Assembly (NCBI GenBank): GCA_900544025.1
Contig: UQTM01000069.1
Span: 1 to 17,344, forward strand
Length of the DNA: 17,344 nucleotides
Reading direction: 5' to 3'
Source of the DNA: an uncultured Odoribacter sp.
GTDB taxonomy: Bacteria; Bacteroidota; Bacteroidia; Bacteroidales; Marinifilaceae
The translations under genes and the position numbers were made by a program. Under the pieces are notes generated by a model. It did no database searches. It saw nothing but the letters and a program-made list of their open reading frames with translations, and had not been told where the DNA came from. Positions 7,710 to 14,732 of the stretch are shown here, one piece after another. Position 1 is the stretch's first letter, and each line of letters starts with the position of its first letter.

Positions 7710-7898
7710 ATGAAAGCAGTAAAGCTATTAATTATGCTCACGGCATTTTTGATTATGATATCGAGTGCCTTTTCACTTTATACAACCCCGCCTCCGGCCG
7801 ACCGCACTCCGGTCTATATCAATATTGCCGCTATGGCTTGTTTGATTGTGGTTGTCACTCTACTCAACTTTGAGAAAAACAAAAACAAAAACTTCTGA
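7710..7898 (+). CDS. Small two-helix membrane protein, unknown function
   Basis: This 62-residue protein has a hydrophobic N-terminal segment (about 4-22), a short polar, proline-rich loop (T-P-P-P-A-D-R-T-P), a second hydrophobic segment (about 36-53), and a Lys/Asn-rich tail (N-F-E-K-N-K-N-K-N-F). It could be a two-helix inner-membrane protein with both ends in the cytoplasm. I do not recognise the family. It is 65 bp downstream of the acyltransferase gene and 30 bp upstream of another small gene, so it probably heads or belongs to the gltX transcription unit. The sensible reading frame, ATG and membrane pattern support a real gene, but its shortness leaves doubt. Confidence 0.6.
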   Translation: MKAVKLLIMLTAFLIMISSAFSLYTTPPPADRTPVYINIAAMACLIVVVTLLNFEKNKNKNF

Positions 7899-7928
7899 CA
7901 AACCCCAATAAAATTAAATACAAACACG

Positions 7929-8180
7929 ATGTATAAAGTAAAACGTACCATATACATTGAGAACCAGGCTATCGATGTATGGTTCGGGCTGGTTAGTAAA
8001 ACCAAAAATGGGAAAAACGGCAAATACACGGTCTATCTGCTGACAGATGATCCTGATAACCAATTCAATCATGCCGAGCCTATTTTGAGTAACATCACAT
8101 CAAAAGATACGGCGATCAAAAAGGCAATCGAATACGCCAAAGAATTGTTCGGTAACATTATAGCCGGCCAAAAATCGTAA
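7929..8180 (+). CDS. Small soluble protein of unknown function
   Basis: This 83-residue protein has no signal peptide or membrane segment. It begins with a beta-like stretch (Y-K-V-K-R-T-I-Y-I-E), includes a basic patch (S-K-T-K-N-G-K-N-G-K-Y), then an acidic turn (T-D-D-P-D-N), and ends in a helix (K-D-T-A-I-K-K-A-I-E-Y-A-K-E-L-F). No family is recognised. It sits 30 bp after the small membrane protein gene and 20 bp before gltX, so it is very likely cotranscribed with gltX. Confidence 0.65.
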   Translation: MYKVKRTIYIENQAIDVWFGLVSKTKNGKNGKYTVYLLTDDPDNQFNHAEPILSNITSKDTAIKKAIEYAKELFGNIIAGQKS

Positions 8181-8200
8181 ATTTAAACCATAAATCAGAA

Positions 8201-9724
8201 ATGGAAAGAAAAGTCAGAGTAAGATTTGCCCCAAGTCCGACGGGTGCTCTTCATTTAGGAGGAGTCAGAACTGCACTGTTCAATTATCTGTTTGCACGCC
8301 ACCACGGCGGAGATTTCTTATTAAGAATTGAAGATACCGACCAAACCCGCTATGTGCCGGGAGCGGAAGAATATATTATAGAATCGTTGAAATGGTGCGG
8401 GCTTACCGTAGATGAAGGCGTAGGCGTGGGAGGTGAATACGGCCCTTATCGGCAAAGTGAACGAAAAGAACTCTATAAAAAATATGCCTTACAGCTTATC
8501 GAATCGGGAAATGCCTATTACTCTTTCGACACGGCTGAAGAACTGGACGCCCAACGCAAGGCATGCGAAGGGCGCGGAGAAACATTTATATACAATGCCC
8601 TGAGCAGAAAAGAGCTGAAAAATTCGCTCCACATGGATGCCGACGAAGTAAACAGTTTACTGGAAGCGGGAGCTCACTATGTGATCCGCTTCAAGATGCC
8701 GGAAAACGAAGACCTTCTTTTAAACGATATCATTCGGGGAGAGGTACATTTCAACAGTTCCCTGCTCGATGACAAGGTGCTTTACAAATCCGACGGTATG
8801 CCCACCTATCATCTGGCCAATATTGTCGATGACCATTTAATGAAAATTACCCATGTGATCCGGGGAGAAGAGTGGTTGCCTTCTCTACCCTTGCATGTAC
8901 TTCTATACAAAGCGTTCGGCTGGGAAGACACAATGCCCGAATTTGCTCATCTGCCGTTAATCCTGAAGCCCGTGGGGAATGGAAAATTGAGTAAACGCGA
9001 CGGTAATAAGATGGGATTTCCGGTATTCCCTATGGAATTCACCGATCCCGCCACCGGAGAAAAATGGCACGGCTACAAGGAAGACGGTTATTTTCCCGAA
9101 GCATTTATCAATATGCTTGCTTTATTGGGCTGGAATCCCGGGACAGAACAGGAAATATTCACCTTACAGGAACTTTGCGATCTGTTCACACTGGAACGGG
9201 TTAAAAAATCCGGAGCAAAATTCGACCCGGACAAAACCAAGTGGTTCAATCATAAATATCTGGTGGCAAAACCGGATACGGAGTTGGCAGAAATGCTCGA
9301 TCGATTATTGGCAGAGCACCAATTGAGCTACGACCGCCAAAAGCTGGTAAAAATATGCGGACTCATGAAAGAACGCGCTAATTTCGTCAGCGATCTGTTT
9401 AACGACAGCCTCTTCTTCTTTACTGCCCCTACCGAATACAACGAAAAGGACAGTAAAAAATACTGGAAGGAAGAATCCACCCCGCTTATGAAAGAATTGC
9501 TGGAAATCCTGAAAGGGATCGAAGACTATTCTTTCACGAACACGGACAAAATCATTTCAGGCTGGATCAATGAGAAAGAAATCGGGTTCGGGAAAGTGAT
9601 GAATCCATTCCGGGTTGCGATTGTAGGAGCGGCCAAAGGACCTCACATGTACGATATCATAGAGATTCTGGGCAAAGAAGAAACAATTCGCCGCCTTGAA
9701 AAAGCGATTCAAACTCTACAATAA
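8201..9724 (+). CDS. gltX: Glutamyl-tRNA synthetase
   Basis: This class I aminoacyl-tRNA synthetase charges tRNA with glutamate for translation and for tRNA-dependent tetrapyrrole synthesis. At 507 residues it is a little longer than E. coli GluRS (471). The HIGH region is A-P-S-P-T-G-A-L-H-L-G-G (10-21), followed by R-I-E-D-T-D-Q-T-R (42-50). The KMSKS loop is K-L-S-K-R-D-G (262-268). An insertion after this loop (about 269-296, with G-F-P-V-F-P-M-E-F) is, as far as I recall, typical of Bacteroidetes GluRS. The anticodon-binding C-terminal half is complete. It follows two small unknown genes and is followed after 22 bp by a SHOCT-DUF4870 gene. Confidence 0.97.
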   Translation: MERKVRVRFAPSPTGALHLGGVRTALFNYLFARHHGGDFLLRIEDTDQTRYVPGAEEYIIESLKWCGLTVDEGVGVGGEYGPYRQSERKELYKKYALQLIESGNAYYSFDTAEELDAQRKACEGRGETFIYNALSRKELKNSLHMDADEVNSLLEAGAHYVIRFKMPENEDLLLNDIIRGEVHFNSSLLDDKVLYKSDGMPTYHLANIVDDHLMKITHVIRGEEWLPSLPLHVLLYKAFGWEDTMPEFAHLPLILKPVGNGKLSKRDGNKMGFPVFPMEFTDPATGEKWHGYKEDGYFPEAFINMLALLGWNPGTEQEIFTLQELCDLFTLERVKKSGAKFDPDKTKWFNHKYLVAKPDTELAEMLDRLLAEHQLSYDRQKLVKICGLMKERANFVSDLFNDSLFFFTAPTEYNEKDSKKYWKEESTPLMKELLEILKGIEDYSFTNTDKIISGWINEKEIGFGKVMNPFRVAIVGAAKGPHMYDIIEILGKEETIRRLEKAIQTLQ

Positions 9725-9746
9725 CCCCTATATAACCCTAAACACT

Positions 9747-10208
9747 ATGAATTACGACGAACTTGAAAAATTGAACGATCTTCGCCAGCGTGGAGTTATC
9801 TCCGAGGAAGAGTTCCAACAGGAAAAAGAAAAAATCCTGAATCATAACCCGGCAAAAATATTGCCCAGCACAGATGCAAACCAATACAGTATGTTCATTC
9901 ATTTATCCCAGTTTTTAGGAATTTTCACCGGAATAGGTATAATTGTTCCCGTAATCCTATGGCTGATCAAAAAAGATGAATCTCCTGTCATTGACAATAA
10001 CGGGAAAATTGTGATCAACTGGATTTTAAGTCTTTTGATTTACGCAGCCTGCGCAGGGATTCTTTGCATCATCGTTATAGGGATTCCTCTGTTGATCGCC
10101 CTGGCTGTTTGTGATTTTATTTTCATCATCCTCGGTAGTATCAAAGCCTCCTCCGGTGTACTTTGGAAATATCCGTTGAGCATTGAATTTTTCACGATAA
10201 AACCTTAA
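9747..10208 (+). CDS. SHOCT-DUF4870 membrane protein
   Basis: This 153-residue protein joins a short N-terminal SHOCT-like helix pair (about 3-31, with L-N-D-L-R-Q-R-G-V-I-S-E-E-E-F) to a DUF4870-type membrane domain (about 46-150). In the latter, H-L-S-Q-F-L-G at 52-58, W-L-I-K-K-D (72-77) and the N-G-K-I-V-I-N-W segment are characteristic. Hydrophobic segments lie at about 55-73, 92-112 and 114-132. The biochemical role of DUF4870 is not known to me. An upstream in-frame ATG at 9696 falls inside gltX and would add 17 unlikely residues; the ATG at 9747 places SHOCT at the very N-terminus. It is the last gene before a strong terminator. Confidence 0.85.
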   Translation: MNYDELEKLNDLRQRGVISEEEFQQEKEKILNHNPAKILPSTDANQYSMFIHLSQFLGIFTGIGIIVPVILWLIKKDESPVIDNNGKIVINWILSLLIYAACAGILCIIVIGIPLLIALAVCDFIFIILGSIKASSGVLWKYPLSIEFFTIKP

Positions 10209-10213
10209 AATAT

Positions 10214-10246
10214 CTCCCGGACAAGAAAATCCGGGAGTATTTTTTC
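10214..10246 (+). terminator. Rho-independent terminator of the gltX unit
   Basis: CTCCCGGA (10214-10221) and TCCGGGAG (10230-10237) form a perfect 8-bp GC-rich stem with an 8-base loop, followed by TATTTTTT. It lies 6 bp after the stop codon of the DUF4870 gene and directly upstream of the ECF-type promoter at 10252, cleanly separating the two transcription units. Confidence 0.92.
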
Positions 10247-10251
10247 TACTT

Positions 10252-10280
10252 CTGTAACTTTTGGGGAATTTTATCCGTCA
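10252..10280 (+). promoter_or_regulatory. Predicted ECF-sigma promoter of the repeat protein gene
   Basis: CTGTAACTTTT (10252-10262), 10 bases, then ATCCGTCA (10273-10280). The G-T-A-A-C -35 core and C-G-T-C -10 core are 17 bp apart, as in ECF-dependent promoters. The same 11-mer, 10-base spacer and 8-mer recur at 13198-13226 in front of the ECF sigma gene in this window. Transcription would start near 10286-10289, about 35 nt before the ATG at 10322. Confidence 0.75.
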
Positions 10281-10321
10281 TTGCATTGAAAAGAAAAACA
10301 ACACCTCAAAATAAAATCAGG

Positions 10322-11512
10322 ATGAAAACAACTATCGTCATCATCGCCCTCCTGCTCGGAGCCACCACATGGAATTCCCTAAAAGCCGAACCGTCCGATT
10401 ACAGAATATTCGGGCAAATCACCACAGTGGAAAACAAAACATACAAAGGTTATATCACTTGGAATGAAAACAAAAGATGGTGGATCGATTATTTCGAAGC
10501 TACGAAAAAAGACAATCCTTATACTTCCTATTTCAAAGACAGGAACGACGTGTATTTCATAAACAATAATAACCGTTCTTCAAAACCGCCCGTTCACGTC
10601 TTCATGTGCCGTTTCGGAAACATCAGTAAAATAAGATTGATTGCAACCAATACCATAGAATTGCAAGTGAAAGACGGCAATTTCATAGAACTGAAAAAGG
10701 GAAGCGGCAACGACATCGGCAGTACGATTCAGCTCTACGATGGAATAGCGACCTATCGTTTCAAGTGGGAACAGATCAGCGAAGTGGATTTTTCCGCCCC
10801 CGATTCTTCTTTCGTCGCATCACCGGAAGTACCCATAACAGGAATAGCACGTTCTACGCAAGGCATGTACAAAGGAATTATCAACTATTCGAAAAAGAAT
10901 ACGCTTAACTCCGAAATCACAGGCTGGAACACTTCCTCTAAAATATCTATCCCTTTCCGGGACATTATCCAGATACAACGGGCAAATTCGACCCTTACTT
11001 TAAAATTGGGTAATGGTAACGAAACCAAATTACGCAGTGCAAGCGATTTTTCCTATGCGGAAGGACCTTTAACGGTAAATATGCCCAATATCGGCTCTGT
11101 TTCCATTCCCTGGATCAAATTCGAACAAATGGAATTGATTCCTTTAAAAGCCGTCGATTTGCTGACCTACGACGAATTTAAAGCTCCTAACCGGCTAAGC
11201 GGCGAAGTACTTCTAAGAAACGGACAAACCTTTAAAGGAACGATCGCCTATGATTTAGACGAAAGTATGGATTTCGAGATACTCGACGGTAAAAACGACG
11301 ATATCTCTTATCGTATCCCATTCAAATTCGTGCGCTCTATCGAGCCTAAAAATTACAAGTACTCATTCATTACCTTACGCAACGGCTCTACTTTGAGTTT
11401 AGGCGATTCACCGGACGTGAACGAAACGAACAGCGGACTGCTTGTTTTTCCGGAAGGAGAAATTCCGGTATATATCCCTTGGAAAGAAATAAAATTGATT
11501 ACCTTACAATAA
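10322..11512 (+). CDS. Exported protein with three tandem beta-rich repeats, unknown function
   Basis: This 396-residue protein starts with a signal peptide (about 1-22, hydrophobic core I-V-I-I-A-L-L-L, probable cleavage after L-K-A). The mature part is three diverged repeats of about 100-130 residues, near 28-157, 171-273 and 291-395. Each has a K-G-x-I-x-W/Y motif (42-47, 184-189, 305-310), a hydrophobic strand followed by D/N-G (about 118-119, 231-232, 354-355), and a closing I/K-P/W-W segment (148-150, 262-264, 385-387). The repeats look all-beta, possibly small barrel domains. I recognise no family. A TTG at 10286 in the same frame coincides with the predicted transcription start, so the ATG at 10322 is chosen. 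It probably belongs to the regulon of the nearby ECF sigma factor. Confidence 0.82.
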   Translation: MKTTIVIIALLLGATTWNSLKAEPSDYRIFGQITTVENKTYKGYITWNENKRWWIDYFEATKKDNPYTSYFKDRNDVYFINNNNRSSKPPVHVFMCRFGNISKIRLIATNTIELQVKDGNFIELKKGSGNDIGSTIQLYDGIATYRFKWEQISEVDFSAPDSSFVASPEVPITGIARSTQGMYKGIINYSKKNTLNSEITGWNTSSKISIPFRDIIQIQRANSTLTLKLGNGNETKLRSASDFSYAEGPLTVNMPNIGSVSIPWIKFEQMELIPLKAVDLLTYDEFKAPNRLSGEVLLRNGQTFKGTIAYDLDESMDFEILDGKNDDISYRIPFKFVRSIEPKNYKYSFITLRNGSTLSLGDSPDVNETNSGLLVFPEGEIPVYIPWKEIKLITLQ

Positions 11513-11513
11513 T

Positions 11514-12491
11514 CTAATCGGTATAACGCTTAGCAATGGCATCAAATACGCTCCACAGCTCCTCTACGGTAGGGGCCTGGAGCATTTGTATCCGTAACTC
11601 CCGGAAATGAGGCAATCCCTTAAACATAGCTGCCATGTGGCGACGCATATGTAAAAGCCCTCTCACCTCATCCAGCCACTCCACAGAAAGGCGGATCTGT
11701 TCCTTTATAATTTCAATCTGTTCCCCGACGGAAATTTCCGGCAAAATCTCCCCTGTTTCAAAATAATGCCTGATCTGCTTAAATATCCAGGGACGGCCGA
11801 TCGTAGCCCGGCCGATCATCACCCCATCCACACCATATTTGTCGAACGCCTCTTTAGCCTTCTCCGGCGAATTAATATCGCCATTCCCTAAAATGGGTAT
11901 CGTAATCCGGGGATTTTCCTTTACCCGCCTGATCGGTTCCCAATCCGCCTCTCCGGTGTACATCTGCGCTCTGGTACGCCCGTGTATAGCCAATGCCTGA
12001 ATCCCGGCATCCTGCAAACGCTCTGCAATATCTTCAATGATAATATGCTCACTATCCCATCCCAGCCGGGTTTTCGCCGTTACGGGAATATTTACCGCCT
12101 TTACAATCTGTTTTGTCATCTCCACCATTAAGGGTACATCCCTCAACATTCCTGCTCCGGCTCCCTTTTGCGCTACCCTCTTCACCGGACAACCGAAATT
12201 TATATCGATAAAATCCGGCTTCACTTCTTCCACAATCCTGGCCGCCTCTACCATCGAATCGATATAACGCCCGTATATCTGTATCGTCACAGGCCGCTCG
12301 CTATCGTCTATCGTCAGTTTTTTCAACGATTTATTGACAGAACGCACCAAGGCATCTGCCGAAACGAATTCAGAATACAACCAATCGGCACCGTACTGTT
12401 TACAAAATTTCCTGAACGGAGGATTGGTGACATCTTCCATCGGAGCGAGAATCAATGGCTTTTCTCCTACTTCCTTACCTGCTACTTTCAT
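11514..12491 (-). CDS. dusB: tRNA-dihydrouridine synthase (DusB-type)
   Basis: This FMN-dependent enzyme reduces uridine to dihydrouridine in tRNA. From the ATG at 12491 it has 325 residues, the usual Dus size. It shows the N-terminal L-A-P-M-E-D-V-T-N flavin/substrate loop, the catalytic cysteine in N-F-G-C-P-V (C101), the following Q-K-G-A-G-A-G-M-L loop, H-G-R-T-R-A-Q-M-Y-T-G, and G-N-G-D-I and G-R-A-T-I-G phosphate-binding segments, so the TIM barrel is intact. The frame also has a TTG start at 12500, adding three residues; the ATG is preferred. Its stop lies one base from the stop of the convergent repeat-protein gene, with no terminator hairpin between them. DusB rather than DusA or DusC is my family-level judgement. 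Confidence 0.93.
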   Translation of the reverse strand: MKVAGKEVGEKPLILAPMEDVTNPPFRKFCKQYGADWLYSEFVSADALVRSVNKSLKKLTIDDSERPVTIQIYGRYIDSMVEAARIVEEVKPDFIDINFGCPVKRVAQKGAGAGMLRDVPLMVEMTKQIVKAVNIPVTAKTRLGWDSEHIIIEDIAERLQDAGIQALAIHGRTRAQMYTGEADWEPIRRVKENPRITIPILGNGDINSPEKAKEAFDKYGVDGVMIGRATIGRPWIFKQIRHYFETGEILPEISVGEQIEIIKEQIRLSVEWLDEVRGLLHMRRHMAAMFKGLPHFRELRIQMLQAPTVEELWSVFDAIAKRYTD

Positions 12492-12590
12492 TTTTTCCAA
12501 ATTAAAGGCAATCTATTCAAACGAAGCCTAAATTAATTTAATAAAACAGCCTTGCCCTGTTAAAATTCAAATTATTACATAAATTTACAG

Positions 12591-12598
12591 CAAAAATA
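12591..12598 (-). promoter_or_regulatory. Possible -7 box (TATTTTTG on the - strand) for dusB
   Basis: Read on the - strand, 12598-12591 is TATTTTTG, matching TAnnTTTG. It would start dusB mRNA near 12580-12585, with a leader of about 90 nt. The upstream -33 element is not convincing. The 150-bp divergent gap (12492-12641) is otherwise AT-rich, and on the + strand has only a near-match, TAAATTTA (12580-12587), for the exported-protein gene. Confidence 0.35.
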
Positions 12599-12641
12599 GA
12601 AGAAACTATCCTGAATCTGAAATTTATAAATCGAAATACGA

Positions 12642-13175
12642 ATGTTACTGATTAAAATTTTCCTTTTATTTCTTCCACTTCTACCGGCACATTCCAACTG
12701 GCTGCGCATAGAAACGGAACAGCATATTTCTTTCTTATTTCCCTACAAACCGGAAAGCTTGCGTAAAACGATCAACGATATCCCTTCTTACATCTACCAA
12801 ACCAAAAACCTGACCACCGTATTCGGGGTGGTGTGTTCCGATTTAGGAGCCAAGGGGATCGAAATCGACAACGAAAACGTAAAACGCCTTTATCAGGAAT
12901 TAAAAACCGGTTCTCTGTCTATGGAATCCGCTTATTTAAAAGAGGAAAGAACTATTCCCTACGACAATATGATTATCAAAGAAATAGAATACTCCATATT
13001 TAAAGATAATCATGAGATGACCTATTTTAAACGTTTTATCTTCAGAGATAACTACGTATATCAGATTACGATAGGCGGACGAACTCGATTCCTCAACGAA
13101 ATAAAGGCGGAAAAAGAAGTTTTTTTCAATTCCATTTCATTCCCGGCTTCTGCTTCTTCCCAAGCGGCAAAATAA
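12642..13175 (+). CDS. Small exported protein, PsbP/Mog1-like fold suspected
   Basis: This 177-residue protein has a hydrophobic N-terminal signal segment (about 3-16, ending L-L-P-A-H-S). The mature part carries F-L-F-P-Y-K-P (31-37), an alternating hydrophobic strand T-T-V-F-G-V-V (58-64), a charged helix around 76-90, and a late R-F-I-F-R-D-N-Y-V-Y-Q-I pair of strands (131-142) before F-F-N-S-I-S-F (161-167). This pattern resembles PsbP/Mog1-type small alpha-beta proteins. It is a fold guess from pattern, not a recognised family. There is a single cysteine (65) and no lipobox. The gene lies just upstream of the ECF sigma promoter, divergent from dusB, with no clear terminator after it, so some read-through into the sigma operon is possible. 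Confidence 0.7.
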   Translation: MLLIKIFLLFLPLLPAHSNWLRIETEQHISFLFPYKPESLRKTINDIPSYIYQTKNLTTVFGVVCSDLGAKGIEIDNENVKRLYQELKTGSLSMESAYLKEERTIPYDNMIIKEIEYSIFKDNHEMTYFKRFIFRDNYVYQITIGGRTRFLNEIKAEKEVFFNSISFPASASSQAAK

Positions 13176-13197
13176 AATAACATATCTTCGGTTTTTC

Positions 13198-13226
13198 CTG
13201 TAACTTTTCTGTATATTCATCCGTCA
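13198..13226 (+). promoter_or_regulatory. Predicted autoregulatory ECF-sigma promoter
   Basis: CTGTAACTTTT (13198-13208), 10 bases, then ATCCGTCA (13219-13226). It is identical at all 19 core positions to the element at 10252-10280, and 23 of 29 positions match overall. Placement directly before the sigma gene indicates autoregulation. The C-G-T-C box (13222-13225) puts the transcription start around 13231-13235, within a few bases of the sigma start codon at 13237. Confidence 0.78.
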
Positions 13227-13236
13227 CAGCAACGAA

Positions 13237-13722
13237 ATGAATAGACAAGAGTATAATCAATGCGCTGAAAATTTCTCTGACGCGGTGTACCGTTTTCTAC
13301 TGAAATCCTGTCACAACAAAGCGTTAGCGGAAGACCTCGTGCAAGACAGTTTTCTGATCCTTTGGGAAAATGTAAACCTAATCGCTTACGATAAGGCAAA
13401 AGCTTTTCTGTTTACCACAGCCTATCGTAAAATGATCGATACTTTTCGCCGGGAGAAAAAAAATGCAGATATAGAAACGGTTTGCCCGACCGATTACACC
13501 ACAAACGAACAATTTTCAGACATCGGGGATATCCTCGAAATGGCATTGAATAAACTCCCTCAGATTCAAAAAACCGTTGTCCTGCTGAGAGATTACGAAA
13601 ACTACTCTTACAAGGAAATTTCAGACATCACCTCCCTGAACGAAGCACAGGTCAAGGTATATATATTCAGGGCACGCCATTTCATGAAAGAATTTATAAA
13701 AAAACCGGAAATTATCATTTAA
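13237..13722 (+). CDS. ECF-type RNA polymerase sigma factor
   Basis: This 161-residue protein has the two-domain layout of an ECF sigma factor. Sigma region 2 is at about 8-71, including A-E-D-L-V-Q-D-S-F-L-I-L-W-E-N (31-45) and F-L-F-T-T-A-Y-R-K-M-I-D-T-F-R-R (57-72). A linker of about 25 residues leads to sigma region 4 (about 96-152) with the helix-turn-helix Y-K-E-I-S-D-I-T-S-L-N-E-A-Q-V-K (125-140). It has no region 1 or 3. It directs RNA polymerase to a small regulon, here predicted to include its own operon and the repeat-protein gene at 10322. It heads a three-gene operon with a putative anti-sigma factor (39 bp downstream) and an outer-membrane barrel. The length suits the ATG at 13237. 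Confidence 0.93.
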   Translation: MNRQEYNQCAENFSDAVYRFLLKSCHNKALAEDLVQDSFLILWENVNLIAYDKAKAFLFTTAYRKMIDTFRREKKNADIETVCPTDYTTNEQFSDIGDILEMALNKLPQIQKTVVLLRDYENYSYKEISDITSLNEAQVKVYIFRARHFMKEFIKKPEIII

Positions 13723-13761
13723 ACTAAACTATAAAAACGAATATCGTAAACTTGTGAACAA

Positions 13762-14706
13762 ATGAAAATAACACGTGACAATTACGAAATATTTTTCATC
13801 GATTATCTGGACGGAACGCTTCCGCCGGAACTGATCGGTGAATTGGAAGCATTTCTGCTTGTCAATCGTGACCTTGAAGAACAGCTTCAGACAGTAGAAC
13901 ATTGCCGGCTTTCCGTAACTCCGGAACATTTTTCAGACAAAGAATCCTTAAAAAAGGATACGATTCACGAATGTCCCGATTATTACGCCATTGCAACGGC
14001 AGAAAACGCCTTGTCGGAAAACGACCGAAAAGTGCTCGGCAAGCGGATAGATTCCGAAGTGTTCCAAACTCTTACCCAAATCTACCGGACCTTAAAACTC
14101 CGGCCGGATTTGAATATACATTTCGAAAAAAAAGCATGTCTTTACCGGAAAAGCCCTCGCCGGATTCTTTTCCGGACAATAAGCGTTGCTGCCGGGCTAC
14201 TCCTTTTAGCGGGAATAGGTATATCCTTACTACAAACCGGATCGCATTCATCGGCCGTTACTCCCTCATATTCATTTGCCCTCCCCCAGCCTGAAGAAGT
14301 GATACTTCCGGCAGAGCCTCTTATCGCTCCGGTGAAAGCAGCAGACCGGCTTGTCGCGGTTCCTTCCCGACGGCAGTCCCAGCCGGTAAAACAAATCCCG
14401 GCAGCGAGCAAAACAAATGTACCGGAACGGCAATTATCCGCTTTTCCTGTCGCTTCCCCTGTTTTTGCAAAGGTAGAAAACGATTTGCCCGAAAATCCCC
14501 TGGAGCTGATTGCCAGACATCCTTCCGCAGACGAACTGCTTCTGACGACGAACGCACGGATATGGAAACAGTCCGGAGAAGGAATCCTCGAAAATAACAT
14601 TATAGGCTCGGCCTACCACTCTGGAAAAAATTTAGCCGGAAAAATAAAAGAAAAAATCACGGAAATGCGCAGTAACAAATCCATACCTGAGTACGTCATA
14701 GAGTAA
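13762..14706 (+). CDS. Putative membrane-spanning anti-sigma factor
   Basis: This 314-residue protein has a cytoplasmic N-terminal part (about 1-133) that begins Y-E-I-F-F-I-D-Y-L-D-G-T-L-P-P-E, a pattern typical of the start of Bacteroidetes anti-sigma-like proteins. One membrane helix follows (about 136-157), then a Pro/Ala/Ser-rich probably periplasmic region (about 160-240) and a mixed C-terminal part (245-314). No zinc-binding H-x3-C-x2-C motif is present, so it is not a ZAS-type anti-sigma. Position directly after an ECF sigma gene and topology make an anti-sigma role likely: it would hold the sigma at the membrane and release it when the periplasmic part senses a signal. That role is inferred. 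The gene ends 26 bp before the outer-membrane protein gene. Confidence 0.78.
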   Translation: MKITRDNYEIFFIDYLDGTLPPELIGELEAFLLVNRDLEEQLQTVEHCRLSVTPEHFSDKESLKKDTIHECPDYYAIATAENALSENDRKVLGKRIDSEVFQTLTQIYRTLKLRPDLNIHFEKKACLYRKSPRRILFRTISVAAGLLLLAGIGISLLQTGSHSSAVTPSYSFALPQPEEVILPAEPLIAPVKAADRLVAVPSRRQSQPVKQIPAASKTNVPERQLSAFPVASPVFAKVENDLPENPLELIARHPSADELLLTTNARIWKQSGEGILENNIIGSAYHSGKNLAGKIKEKITEMRSNKSIPEYVIE

Positions 14707-14732
14707 AATCAAAACAAATAAATATAAAAACT

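Noticed and set aside
10286..10321. TTG start extending the repeat protein by 12 residues
   Set aside because: It coincides with the predicted transcription start and places charged residues before an otherwise standard signal peptide.
12168..12536. 122-codon + strand open frame opposite dusB
   Set aside because: It is the antisense shadow of a well-conserved dusB and reads like non-coding translation.
14142..14600. 152-codon open frame on the - strand opposite the anti-sigma gene
   Set aside because: It lies wholly inside the anti-sigma gene, has Ser/Arg-rich low-quality composition, and no supporting signal.
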